A DNA stretch of 64,000 bases from Lolium rigidum (GCF_022539505.1 NC_061513.1:348483696-348547695); one strand, 5' to 3'. Counted from the stretch's first letter, positions 12,211 to 23,562 are shown. Notes: a model not told the origin generated them from the letters alone. Translations and numbers: made by a program.

Positions 12211-13809
12211 TGATACGTCTCAAACGTATCTATAATTTCTTATGTTCCATGCTACTTTTATGATGATACTTACATGTTTTATACACATTATATGTCATTA
12301 TTATGAATTTTCCAGCACTAACCTATTGACGAGATGCCGAAGAGCCAGTTGCTGTTTTCTGCTGTTTTTGGTTTCAGAAATCCTAGTAAGGAAATATTCT
12401 CGGAATTGGACGAAATCAATGCCCAGGGGCCTAGTTTTACACGAAGCTTCCAGAAGACCGAAGGAGTCACGAAGTGGGGCCACGGGGTGCCGCCACACTA
12501 GGACGGCGCGGCCTAGAGGGGGCCCGCGCGGCCCTAGCGTGTGGGGCCCCCGTGACGCCTCCTGACCTGCCCTTCCGCCTACTTAAAGCCTTTGTCGCGA
12601 AACCCCCAGTACCGAGACCCACGATACGAAAACCATCCAGAGACGCCGCCGCCGCCAATCCCATCTCGGGGGATTCAGGAGATCGCCTCCGGCACCCTGC
12701 CGGAGAGGGGAATCATCTCCCGGAGGTCTCTTCATCGCCATGATCGCCTCCGGAGCGATGTGTGAGTAGTCCACCCCTGGACTATGGGTCCATAGCAGTA
12801 GCTAGATGGTTGTCTTCTCCTCATTGTGCTATCATGTTAGATCTTGTGAGCTGCCTATCATGATCAAGATCATCTATTTGTAATGCTACATGTTGTGTAT
12901 GTTGGGATCCGATGAATATTGAATACTATGTCAAGTTGATTATCAATCTATCATATATGTTATTTATGTTCTTGCATGCTCTCCGTTGCTAATAGAGGCT
13001 CTGGCCAAGTTGATACTTGTGACTCCAAGAGGGAGTATTTATGCTCGATAGTGGGTTCATGCCTCCATTAAATCCGGGACAAGTAACGTAAAGTTCTAAG
13101 GTTGTGGATGTGTTGTTGCCACTAGGGATAAAACATCGATGCTTTGTCTAAGGATATTTGTGTTGATTACATTACACACCATACTTAATGCAATTGTCTG
13201 TTGTTTGCAACTTAATACTGGAGGGGGTTCGGATGATAACCTGAAGGTGGACTTTTTAGGCATAGATGCATGCTGGATAGCGGTCTATGTACTTTGTCGT
13301 AATGCCCTGATTAAATCTCATAGTACTCATCATGATATATGTATGTGCATTGTTATGCCTTCTTTATTTGTCAATTGCCGAACTGTAATTTGTTCACCCA
13401 ACATCTATTTATCTTATGGGAGAGACACCACTAGTGAACTGTGGACCCCGGTCCTATTCTTTACATCCGAAATACAATCTATCGCAATTGTTCTTTACTC
13501 GTTCTTCGCAAACAACCATCATCATCCACACTATACATCTAATCCTTTGTTTACAGCAAGCCGGTGAGATTGACAACCTCACTCGTTACGTTGGGGCAAA
13601 GTACTTTGATTGTGTTGTGCAGGTTCCACGTTGGCGCCGGAATCCCTGGTGTTGCGCCGCACTACACTCTGCCACCATCATCCTTCAACGTGCTTCTTGG
13701 CTCCTACTGGTTCGATAAACCTTGGTTTCTTTCTGAGGGAAAAATTGCTACTGTACGCATCACACCTTCCTCTTGGGGTTCCCAACGGACGTGTCGACTG
13801 CACGCATCA
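12211..13809 (+). repeat. 3' LTR of Gypsy G
   Basis: 1599 bp, TGATACGTCTCAAACG to GCACGCATCA. It matches the 1600 and 1592 bp LTRs of H in reverse orientation. The first 20 bases form the family's terminal hairpin (GATACGT/ACGTATC). Confidence 0.9.
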
Positions 13810-16194
13810 AGCGTTAGACAATGAATTCGGAAGTTTTGGGGTAGAACCCGGAAACATCAGGTTGGGTGCGAGCACGGACAGATTCAATCCGTTCGGAAAC
13901 CAGAGCAGCACACATAGCACATGGCCCGTGTTTGTATGGATCTACAACCTCCCGTCCTGGATGTGCATGAAGAGGAAGTACATACAGATGAGTATGCTAA
14001 TTCAAGGGCCGACACAGCCAGGAAACGATATCAACATGTATCTCGAATTATTAAAAGAGGAGCTTGAAACGTTGTGGGCGGAGGAACGGGTAGATACATG
14101 GGACGCCGTCGCGGAAAAATATTTCCCTTTGAGAGCCGCGTTGATCACGACGGTGCAGGACTACCTCGGATACGTTTATATTTCATGCCAGGTGTGCCAT
14201 GGACACAAGGCATGTGTCAGGTGCATGGAAGAGACGATGTTTTTGCAGCTTGGTAAGGATCCCGGCTCTTCAAAAACAGTTTAGATGGGGCATCGAAGGT
14301 GGCTACACAAGACTGACCCGTGGAGAAAGCGTGGAGATCTGTTCGATGGAACAAATGAACGCCGCTCATTGGTGTATGGAAAAGGAGGTCCGTGTTTTGG
14401 GACTTGCCGTACTGGAAAATTCTCGATACACATCACTGCCTTGATGTCATGCATATTACAAAGAACGTGTGCGAGAGCTTGCTTGGCACTCTTCTCAACA
14501 TGCCGGACCGGACCAAAGATGGGCCGAAAGCAAGACACGACCCGAAAGTTTTGGGCATCGGGAAGAGCTTCGGATCCCGGCGGCCCAAGAGGGACAATCG
14601 GAGGAGGAGGCGGACGGCGGTCGAAGCGCAAAAGGATTAAGCAGCCGGACTATTACTGTCCCCCTCCTCGCTTCACTTTTAGTCCGGCTGAGGTCGATCA
14701 ATTTTTCAATTGCCTTCTAGGAGTCGAGTGCCCTTCGGTTACTCCGGCTAATAAGCGAGATACATGGACCCCAAGAAACGAAACTTTAGCGACATGAAGT
14801 CTCATGACCGTCACGTGATGATGACGCGTGATTCTTCCGGTTGCAATCCGAGGTATAATGGATGACCATGTCCGTGCAACGCTGACTGGGCTCTGTAACT
14901 TCTTCGACGTCATAACTCGGAAGTCGATAAGCGTGAAGAAACTCGCAAGGCTCCAAGAAGAGATCGTGGAGATCCTATGTGATCTTGAGATGTACTTCCC
15001 GCCTGCATTCTTTGATGTGATGGTCCATCTGTTGGTCCATATCATGGATGATATCATCAGTCTAGGGCCGGCATTCTTACACAACATGATGCCGTTTGAA
15101 AGAATGAATGGGGTCATTAAAGGATACGTTCGTAATAGGTCACATCCGGATGGAAGCATCGTCCAGGGCTGGCTCACCGAAGAGTGCATCTCTTTCGCAT
15201 GAATTATCTAGACATCAAGGACCCTCGTTGGTTTGCCTCAAAACAAGCACCTCCGCGGTTCGAGGGAGTAGGCCACAAAAATGGAAGGAAGGAACTGCAT
15301 GTGCACATGTCTGGTCGGACTTCCGACTTTGACAGGGCCAACTTAGTAGCGCTACAACACATTGACTTGATCGATCCTTGGTTGAAAGAGCACAAAACCA
15401 TGATAGAGAACAGTGGCAAGACGATGATGATGGAAGCAAAAATATACAGAGAGCGCAACTCCTCTTTTGCGTGCTGGTTCAAAGACCACATTGATGCTAA
15501 TCCCCCACCAATGGATTCTGACAAGGATAAACTAGTATTGGCCTTGTCACATGGCCCCGCGCCCAACATCATGACTTACCAAGTGTACGATATCAACGGG
15601 TACACATTCTACGCGGAAGAAAAAGACAAGAATAGTGTTTACCAGAACTCAGGGGTAACGATGGATTCCTGGACGGGTGACGTAAAGACTAGATACTACA
15701 GAAGAATCGAGGAAATATGGGAGCTTAGCAACGCTGGGGAGAAAGTGCCGATGTTCCGTATCAGATGGGCTAAGAGCGTCACAAAAGAAGACCGATATTT
15801 CACCACCATGTTTCTTCCCGAAGCCAACAAATCAAAGTCCACGAACGCCACCGCGCAGAATGAGCCATGGGTACTGGCACAACACGTGCACCAATGCTTC
15901 TTCATAACCGACCCATCCAGGCCTAGCCGTGTTATCGTGAGGAGAGGCAAGAGGACCATCGTCGGAATGGATGGAGTCGCCAACGAGGAAGGCTTCGAAG
16001 GACAAGTCGGAGACCCAATGATGGAAGAATCCGAGGACGAAGACACAACATACACCACAAGAAGAAGCAGGACCACGCTACCGAGGTCAGGTCGACCCTT
16101 CAAAAGAAGAAGTCACGACACGGGGCTAAATTATTCAACGACGAGCAAGAAAAGCAAGAAGAAAGTGAAACACTCTTCTCAATCGATGATGTAA
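13810..16194 (+). pseudogene. CACTA TNP2-type transposase (TNPD-like), 5'-truncated and broken
   Basis: The nuclear enzyme that cuts and joins CACTA ends. N-terminus is removed by Gypsy G. The Transposase_21/TNP2 core begins RFNPFGN and continues PVFVWIYNLPSWMCMK, PGNDIN, a Cys-rich C-X2-C..C-X2-C segment, then GHRRWLHKTDP. DVMHITKNVCESLLGTLLN follows in a second frame, at about 14436. A DUF4218-type block (LPVAIRGIMDDHVR to LTEECISF) spans 14836-15200. A third block at 15184-16194 contains DUF4216 (NGYTFYAEEKD to QCFFITDP) and a basic C-terminus (KKSKKKVKH). Lesions: an in-frame TAG at 14282, at a position usually Tyr before MGHRR; frame changes around 14380, 14560, 14640 and 14760; and one at 15197 where 'ttcgcatg' probably replaces 'ttctgcatg'. 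Several fall on CAG/CTG sites. Confidence 0.9.
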
Positions 16195-16518
16195 AACTTT
16201 ATTTGCAATCTATAACTCATATTTTGTGTAATTCATAAGAACTCATATGGTCATGGCCAATATTTTATGTATGACTAATTAATATTGTGTTGGTCAATAT
16301 TTTGTGTGTATGTAACTCACATATCTTTTTGTTTTTGCATAATAACACTCATGCATATTTGCTTTGTTTTCCTATAACTCAAATATAATAGTCATGTATG
16401 TATAACTCACATATGTGAATAAAGAAACATAAAATAAAGAAAAAGAAAAGAAAAAGGAAATAAAAGAATAACCCGGGTAGTCTATCTCTGTGAACTGGGT
16501 TAAGTCGCAGCTATAGCA
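16195..16518. other. CACTA sequence after TNP2, no gene
   Basis: AT-rich 3' flank of TNP2 with loosely repeated 'ataactcacatat' phrases (16213-16410) and an A/G-rich run 'aaagaaaaagaaaag' (16420-16470). No reading frame is supported. It leads directly into the internal inverted repeat. Confidence 0.7.
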
Positions 16519-16602
16519 GACTAGTCTTATTGCCGGCGCACCAGGGTATTGGTTCGCCGGGGACAAGGTTGTCCCCGTCGAACCAATACCCAGGTGCGCC
16601 GG
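16519..16602. repeat. Internal inverted repeat of CACTA, left arm, centre and most of right arm
   Basis: The 48-bp left arm starts GACTAGTCTTATTGCC. Around a 2-bp centre (16567-16568) it is mirrored by a right arm running to 16602 and, after F is removed, through 22776-22789. The arms differ at only two positions. The arm contains TATTGCCGGCGCACC, the same 15 bases as the terminal inverted repeat at 51050-51064. It lies between the TNP2 gene and the start of the second gene. Confidence 0.85.
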
Positions 16603-17920
16603 TGATGTCTACGCACGCTTCTATTCCTGTAGACAGTGTGGGGCCTCCAAGAGCAGAGGTTTGTAGAACAGCAGCAAGTTTCCCTTAAGTGAATCAACCA
16701 AGGTTTATCGAACTCAGGGAGGTAGAGGTCAAAGAAATCCCTCTCAAGCAACCCTGCAATTAAGATAGAAGAAGTCTCTTGTGTCCCCAACACACCTAAT
16801 ACACTTGTCAGATGTATAGGTGCACTAGTTCGGCGAAGAGATAGTGAAATACAAGTAATGTGGATGATTGTAAGTAGTAATTGAAATCTGAAATAAAAAT
16901 GGCAGCAAGCGAACATGTAACAGAAATTGTTGGAAACGGTGTTTCAATGCTTAGAAACAAGGCCTAGGGATCATACTTTCACTAGTGGACACTCTCAACA
17001 ATCATCACATAATTGAATAAATAAATGCTACTATCAAACACTCTCTTGTTGGATGACAAACACCATTCATTGTGTAGGGCTACAAGAGCACCCTCAAGCC
17101 GGAGTAAACAAGCTCCACAATGTCATAAAGGAATCACACATGATGCGCACACTGTCACCATCACACCTTGGAGAGTAATTCCGGAGTTCATATTAAAGTA
17201 ACCTCAAGAGTGCATAATAGACAAGAGTAACATCTACATATTCAACTAGATTACAAAGCTCATGATCACATAAAGATCACACCATGGGAGAGAGAGATGA
17301 ACCACATAGCTACCGGTAGAGCCCTCAGCCTCGGGGGAGAACTACTCCCTCCTCATCATGGGAGACAACAAAGGCGATGAAGATGGCAGTGGTGTCGATG
17401 GAGATGACTCCGGGGGCAATTCCCCGTCCCGGCAGCGTGCCGGAACAGAGATTCTGTCCCCCGAAACTTTTCTTCGCGATGGCGGCGGCTACGGAACTCT
17501 TCGTGGAATATCGTCGGGTGTTTTAGGGTTTTCACATTTGGGAGCATATATAGGCGAAGGGTCGATGTCGGTGGAGTCCCGAGGTGGGGTCCCCACCTGG
17601 CGGCGCAGCCAAGGGGTGGCCCGCGCCCCCCTAGGGTGTGGGCTCCTCGCGGCCCCCCTTCGTCTCTCCTTCAGACTCCGTGAAACCCCTGGAAAAATAG
17701 GAACGTGGCCTTTTGTTTCGTCCAATTCTGAGAATATTTCCTGTGTAGGATTTCTGAAACCAAAAACAGCAGAAAACAGGAACGGGCGCTTCGGCATCTT
17801 GTTAATAGGTTAGTACCGGAAAATGCATCAAAATGATATAAAGTATGAATAAAAAATGTAGGTATTGTCATAAAACTAGCATGGAACATAATAAATTATA
17901 GATACGTTGGGGACGTATCA
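16603..17920 (-). repeat. 3' LTR of Gypsy F
   Basis: On the plus strand TGATGTCTACGC to GACGTATCA. It includes the TATA-like CATATATAGG at 17545-17554 (read on the minus strand). Both tips contain hairpins shared with D and E. Confidence 0.92.
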
Positions 17921-17922
17921 AC

Positions 17923-17937
17923 AATCCCCAAGCTTAG
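17923..17937 (-). promoter_or_regulatory. Polypurine tract of Gypsy F
   Basis: On the minus strand CTAAGCTTGGGGATT, three bases from the 3' LTR. Two more copies of this motif lie in the middle of the element (19840-19912). Confidence 0.7.
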
Positions 17938-20713
17938 TTCCTACTCGCCCTCGAGTAGGTAAACGATAACAAGGATAATTTCTGAAGTGACATGCTACCA
18001 ACATGATCTTGATCAATACTATTGTAAAGCATATGAGATGAATGAAGTGATTCAAAGCAATGGTAAAGATAATGACTAAACAACTGAATCATATAGCAAA
18101 GACTTTTCATGAATAGTACTTTCAAGAAAAGCATCAATAAGTCTTGCATAAGAGTTAACTCATAAAGCAATAAATTCTTAATAGAAGGTTTTGAGCAATA
18201 CAAAGGAAGATATAAGTTTCAGCAGTTGCTTTCAACTTTCAACATGTATATCTCATGGATAATTGTTAACACAAAGTAATATGATGAGTGCAATAAGCAA
18301 GCATGTAAGAATCAATGCACACAGTTGACACAAGTGTTTGCTTCTAAGATAGAAAGGAGTAGGTAACTTGACTCAACATAAAGTAAAAGAAAGGTCCTTC
18401 GCAGAGGGAAGCAGGGATTACTCATGTGCTAGAGATTTTTATTTTGAAAACATGGAAACAATTTTGTCAACGGTAGTAATAATTCATATGTGTTATGCAT
18501 AAAACCTCCTATAAGTTGCAAGCCTCATGCATCGAATACTAATAGTGCCCGCACCTTGTCCTAGTTAGCTTGGATTTCCATGGATTATCATTGCATTACA
18601 TATGTTTCAACCAAGTGTCACAAAGGGGTACCTCTATGTCACCTGTACAAAGGTCCAAGGAGATAGATCGCATTTGATTTCTCGTTTTTGATAGATCTCA
18701 ACTTGAGGACATCCATACCGGGACAACATAGAAAACAGATAATGGACTCCTCTTTAATGCTTAAGCATTCAACAATAGATAGTATACTCATAAGAGATTG
18801 AGGATTAATGTCCAAGCTGAAACTTCCACCATGATACATGGCTTTGGTTGGCGGCCCAATGTTCTTCTCTAATAATATGCATACTCAAACCATTTGATCA
18901 TGATAAATCACCCTTACTTCAGACAAGACGAACATGCATAGCAACTCACATGATATTCAACAAAGGTGTAACAGTTGATGGCATCCCCAGAAACATGGTT
19001 ACTGCTAAACAAGCAACTTATAAGAAATAAGATACATAAGTGACATATTCATCACCACAATAGTTTTTTATGCTACTTTCCCATGAGCTATGTATTGCAA
19101 AGACAAGGAATGAAATTTTAAAGGTAGCACGCAAGCAATTTACTTTGGAATGGCAGAGAAATACCACATAGTAGGTATATATGGTGGACACAAATGGCAT
19201 GGGTTTTGGCTCAAGGTTTTGGATGCACGAGAAGCATTCCCTCTCAGTACAAGGCTTTGGCTAGCAAGGTTGTTTGAAGCAAACACAAGTATGAACCGGT
19301 ACAGGAAAACTTACATAAGAACATATTGCAAGACTCATAAGACTCTACACTGTCTCCTTGTTGTTCAAACACTTTTACCAGAAAATATCTAGACTTTTAG
19401 AGAGACCAATCATGCAAACCAAATTTCAACAAGCTCTACGGTAGTTCTCCACTAATAGGTTTAAAATACATGATGCAAGAGCTTAAACATGATCTATTTG
19501 AGAGCTCAAAACAATTGCCAAGTATCAAATTATTCAAGACAATATTCCAATTACCACATGAAGCATTTTCTGTTTCCAACCAAATAGCAATAAATGCAGC
19601 AGCTTTTAACTTTAGCCATGTACATTAAAAGTAAAACCAAGAACACAAGTGTTCATATGAAAAAGCGGAGCGTGTCTCTCTCCCACACATGGATTGCTAG
19701 GATCCGAATTTATTCAAACACAAACAAAAATAAAAGCACACATATGCTCCAAGTAAAGCACATAAGATGTGACGGAATAAAAATATAGTTTCACTAGAGG
19801 TGACCCGATAAGTTGTTGATGAAGAAGGGGATGCCTTGGGCATCCCCAAGCTTAGATGCTTGAGTCTTCTTGAAATATGCAGGGATGAACCACGGGGGCA
19901 TCCCAAAGCTTATACTTTTCACTCTTCTTGATCACATTATATCATCTTCCTCTCTTGATCCTTGAAAACTTCCTCCACACCAGACTCAAAACAATCTCAT
20001 TAGAGGGTTAGTGCATAATCAAAAATACACATGTTCAGAGAGGACACAATCATTCCCAACACTTCTGGACATTACCCAAAGTTACTGAATTTTAATGGAG
20101 CAAAGAAACCCGCTCAAACACAGTAAAAGAGGCAATGCGAAATAAAAGGCAGAATCTGTCAAAACAGAACAGTCCGTAAAGACGAATTTTTTTAGAAGCA
20201 CTTAACATTCTCAGATGAAGAAGCTCAAATTGAATGAAAGTTGCGTACATAGCTGAGGAACACGCATGAATTTTGGCAGAATTTTTAGAGTCTCCTACAG
20301 AGAGATCTACTCAAATTCGTGATAGCTAAAAATCTATTCCTGCGCAGAAATCCAAATCTAGTATCAACTTTACTATCAAAGACTTTAATTGGCACAACAA
20401 TGCAATAAAATAAAGATAAGGAGAGGTTGCTACAGTAGTAACAACTTCCAAGACACAACAAAACAGTAGCGAAATAAAAACATGGGTTATCTCCCAAGAA
20501 GTGCTTTCTTTATAGCCATTAAGATGGGCTCGGTAATTTTAATGATGCACTCGCAAGAAATAACAGTTGAAGCAAAAGAGAGCATCAAAAGCAAATAAGA
20601 AACACTTTTAAGTCTAACCCACTTCCTATGAAAAGGAATCTTGTAAATAAACAAGTCATGTAAGCATAACGCAACAATCATAGAAAGGCAACACAAGCGC
20701 AACTTCAAAATTC
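17938..20713 (-). other. Non-coding 3' half of Gypsy F with central PPT-like motifs
   Basis: Shared almost throughout with H (25179-27660), E (37426-39960) and G (10717-12193). No open frame is conserved across the copies, so the conservation suggests a structural or packaging role, or simply common descent. At 19827-19847 there is a 9-bp-arm hairpin (GGGGATGCC/GGCATCCCC). The motif GCATCCCCAAGCTTAG follows at 19840-19855 and a variant at 19898-19912. Confidence 0.75.
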
Positions 20714-21280
20714 TCAACATAAAGAGGGGAACTTAATATTATTAAGATGCATATAACCATGTTTCCCTCTATCGTAATAACTTTCAGTAGCATCATGAAC
20801 ATACTCAACAATATAACTATCACATAAAGCATTCTTATTCACATGCATAAAAGTAGCATTACTCTCCCCATAAGCATAATCAATTTTATTAGTAATAGTG
20901 GGAGTAAAACTATCACAACCATCATTGTAATCATCATAAATTGCAGGCATGGTATAATCATAATAAACTTTATCCTCCATAGTAGGTGGCACCAAAATAC
21001 CACTATCATTATAATCATCATAAATGGGAGGCAAAGTATCATCAAAGAAAATTTTCTCCTCCAAACTTGGGGGACTAAAAATATCACAACCAGCTTCCCC
21101 AAGCTTAAATTCTTCCATAGCATTAGCAATAATAGTGTTCAAAGAGTTCATGCTAATAACATTGCTACAACTATTTTGCAAACAAAGTTCCATGGGTTTT
21201 TTAATTCTCTCTTCAAACACATCATGTCCTAATTCAATATAAAGTTCATAAAGATCTCTAATTTTGTTTTTATTTTCCAT
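20714..21280 (-). CDS. Acidic PPxYDDYND-repeat ORF of non-autonomous Gypsy elements
   Basis: An intact frame of 188 residues starting MENKNKIRDLYELY. The ATG lies about 170 bases inside the 5' LTR, the place where gag normally starts. The N-terminal part (1-60) is helical-looking and charged. The middle has two copies of an acidic unit (FFDDTLPPIYDDYNDSG at about 79-95 and YYDYTMPAIYDDYNDG at about 105-120), followed by IDYAYGE and a His/Tyr-rich end (ESYYDRGKHGYMHL). Homologues occur in E (39990-40728) and D (43045-43693), where frameshifts break them. No enzyme motif, signal peptide or zinc knuckle is seen. It is not recognisable as gag and its function is unknown. Conservation of amino-acid order in three insertions suggests a real protein or a decayed common ancestor. 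Confidence 0.6.
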   Translation of the reverse strand: MENKNKIRDLYELYIELGHDVFEERIKKPMELCLQNSCSNVISMNSLNTIIANAMEEFKLGEAGCDIFSPPSLEEKIFFDDTLPPIYDDYNDSGILVPPTMEDKVYYDYTMPAIYDDYNDGCDSFTPTITNKIDYAYGESNATFMHVNKNALCDSYIVEYVHDATESYYDRGKHGYMHLNNIKFPSLC

Positions 21281-21362
21281 TAAGCCTAACTACTGAAAAT
21301 AAAAACAAGAAACAAAAAGATATAATTGTAGGATCTAAAGGAAATAGCTTCGAGCACTCACA

Positions 21363-21453
21363 CACCGGCAACAGTGCTAGGAAATAGCTTAGTAGTCGGA
21401 GGATGTGAATACCTTTTACCTTACCTCCCCGGCAACGGCGACAGAAAATAGCT
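21363..21453 (-). promoter_or_regulatory. Primer-binding site of Gypsy F with an upstream PBS-like copy
   Basis: The true site 21425-21443 reads on the minus strand TGTCGCCGTTGCCGGGGAG. This is one mismatch from the complement of tRNA-Asp (TGGCGCCGTTGCCGGGGA), and lies ten bases inside the LTR. About 60 bases further in, 21363-21391 is a degenerate second cassette (caccggcaacagtgctag plus gaaatagctt). Confidence 0.75.
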
Positions 21454-22770
21454 TGATGTCTACGCACGCTTCTATTCCTGTAGACAGTGTTGGGCCTCCA
21501 AGAGCAGAGGTTTGTAGAACAACATCAAGTTTCCCTTAAGTGAATCACCCAAGGTTTATCGAACTCAAGGAGGTAGAGGTCAAAGATATCCCTCTCAAGC
21601 AACCCTGCAATTAAGATATAAGAAGTCTCTTGTGTCCCCAACACACCTAATACACTTGTCAGATGTATAGGTGCACTAGTTTGGCGAAGAGATAGTGAAA
21701 TACAAGTAATGTGGATGATTGTAAGTAGTAATTGCAATCTGAAATAAAAATGGCAGCAAGCGAACATGTAACAGAACTTGTTGGAAACGGTGTTTCAATA
21801 CTTAGAAACAAGGCCTAGGGATCATACTTTCACTAGTGGACACTCTCAACAATGATCACATAATTGAATAAATAAATGTTACTCTCAAACACTCTCTTGT
21901 TGGATGACAAACACCATTCATTGTGTAGGGCTACAAGAGCACCCTCAAGCCGGAGTAAACAAGCTCCACAATGTCATAAAGGAATCACACACGATGCGCA
22001 CACTGTCACCGTCACACCGTGGAGAGTAATTCCGGAGTTCATGTTAAAGTAACCTATAGAGTGCATAATAGACAAGAGTAACATCTACATATTCAACTAG
22101 ATTACAAAGCTCATGATCACATAAAGATCACACCATGGGAGAGAGAGATGAACCACATAGCTACCGGTACAGCCCTCAGCCTCGGGGGAGAACTGCTCCC
22201 TCCTCATCATGGGAGACAGCAACGGCGATGAAGATGGCGGTGGTGTCGATGGAGATGACTCCGGGGGCAATTCCCCGTCCCGGCAGCGTGCCGGAACAGA
22301 GATTCTGTCCCCCGAAACTTGTCTTCGCGATGGCGGCGGCTACGGAAATCTTCGTGGAATATCGTCGGGTGTTTTAGGGTTTTCACATCTGGGAGCATAT
22401 GTAGGAGAAGGGGCGATGTCGATGGAGTCCCGAGGTGGGGTCCCCACCTAGCGGCGCAGCCAAGGGGTGGCCCGCGCCCCCTAGGGTGTGGGCTCCTCGT
22501 GGCCCCCCTTCGTCTCTCCTTCGGACTCCGTGAAACCCCTGGAAAAATAGGAACGTGGCCTTTTGTTTCGTCCAATTCCAAGAATATTTCATGTGTAGGA
22601 TTTCTGAAACCAAAAATAGCAGAAAACAGGAACTGGCGCTTCGGCATCTTGTTAATAGGTTAGTGCCGGAAAATGCATCATAATGATATAAAGTATGAAT
22701 AAAACATGTAGGTATTTTCATAAAACTAGCATGAAACATAAGAAATTATAGATACGTTGGAGACATATTA
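21454..22770 (-). repeat. 5' LTR of Gypsy F
   Basis: 1317 bp, near-identical to 16603-17920. The TATA-like stretch is degraded here (catatgtagg, about 22396-22405). Confidence 0.92.
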
Positions 22771-22775
22771 GCCGG

Positions 22776-22789
22776 CAATAAGACTAGTC
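22776..22789. repeat. Internal inverted repeat of CACTA, end of right arm
   Basis: CAATAAGACTAGTC completes the palindrome begun at 16519. Its separation is due entirely to insertion of F, whose 5-bp duplication gccgg lies inside the arm. Confidence 0.85.
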
Positions 22790-23019
22790 ATATGACTTAG
22801 TCATTTCGGCCGAAACCCATCTCTTCCCCAAACCATCTCTCACAACCCTAGCTAATCGCACCGCCGCCGTCGCGCCACCGCCGCACCCGAGCCGCCGAGA
22901 GGAGGAGGAGCAGGCGTCGCCACACCATCGCCTCGGAGAGGAGGATCGAGCAGGCGCCACCGCCGCGGCGGAGGAGGAGGAGGGCGTCGCACACGCGCCG
23001 GCCACCGCCGCCACCGTCG
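22790..23019 (+). other. Promoter region and leader exon of the second CACTA gene
   Basis: The stretch starts with TGTAA-poor, CT-rich sequence ('acccatctcttccccaaacc', 'cacaaccctagc'), then a GC-rich leader with CCGCCGCC repeats. It ends at 'ccgtcg|gtaaga', a good splice donor (GT at 23020). No ATG-led frame of note, so probably an untranslated first exon. It sits immediately after the internal palindrome. The next plausible exon is at 46029 (or 45894). Confidence 0.5.
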
Positions 23020-23562
23020 GTAAGAATCGCCCCTCTCCCTTCCCCTCATCCTTCCTCGACGCCGCACAGGACCTCCTCCACCCCCCCCCCTCTTCCTTCC
23101 CCTGTCCCTCCACCAAATTCCCCTCTCTGCATTAGTTCTTGCAGTAGCCGAATTTTGCAGTAGCCGAATGCTTGCAGTAGTAATATGGAAATGGGGGGAA
23201 TTGGATGCTCCTGTTACTGTCACATTCAAAAACCATGCCCTAATTTTAGTTCTTGCAGTAGCCGAATTTTGCAGCAGCCCTAATTTTAGTTCTTCAAGTA
23301 GCTCCCTTCTTGCATTAGTTCTTGCAGTAGCTCTCTGAAAATTTGTACATTGAATTGCTTGCAGTAAGAAAAATTGAAAATGAAAATCAAATGAAATGAT
23401 GCTCAGGCTTATGGCTGAAACTGTGATATTCTCCATCATGTTTTCTTCGTACATATTGTTTGCAGATGCATCATTGTATATATCCATGTGTCACACATAA
23501 CTCAAGTACTGTAGTGTGTAGCTTTGCATTTAGAGATAGACAAGGTGTTAGGCTTTGCATTT
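23020..23562 (+). other. CACTA intron, first piece
   Basis: No gene. It contains repeated phrases such as 'ttagttcttgcagtagccgaattttgcag' variants (23131-23165, 23248-23330). The last five bases, cattt, are the target duplication of H. Confidence 0.6.

Larger units (their letters stand above)
10717..13809 (+). mobile_element. Gypsy G: 3' part of a non-autonomous Gypsy element
   Basis: Starts at the gap inside the non-coding 3' internal region, which matches F, H and E on the opposite strand (for example 19018-19400). It reaches the polypurine tract at 12194-12209 and one LTR at 12211-13809. Its LTR end (GCACGCATCA) is of the same type as H, not D/E/F. It interrupts the TNP2 gene of the CACTA element; the five bases after it are agcgt, but the partner copy is in the gap. 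No coding sequence is visible in 10717-12210. Confidence 0.85.
16603..22770 (-). mobile_element. Gypsy F: non-autonomous LTR retrotransposon
   Basis: 6168 bp, complete. Two LTRs of 1318 and 1317 bp (16603-17920; 21454-22770). TSD gccgg at 16598-16602 and 22771-22775. Polypurine tract at 17923-17937, primer site at 21425-21443. The internal region (3.5 kb) encodes only a 188-residue acidic ORF (20714-21280); no gag, protease, integrase or reverse transcriptase is present. Mobility would need enzymes from another element. The final LTR end is mutated (ACATATTA instead of ACGTATCA). It interrupts the right arm of the CACTA palindrome. Confidence 0.93.

Noticed and set aside
17358..17813. Frame MGDNKGDEDGSGVDGDD, repeated in every F, D and E LTR (22209, 35454, 41989, 44861)
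   Set aside because: It reads antisense to the element across its promoter and leader, is frame-broken in several copies, and owes its recurrence to LTR duplication.
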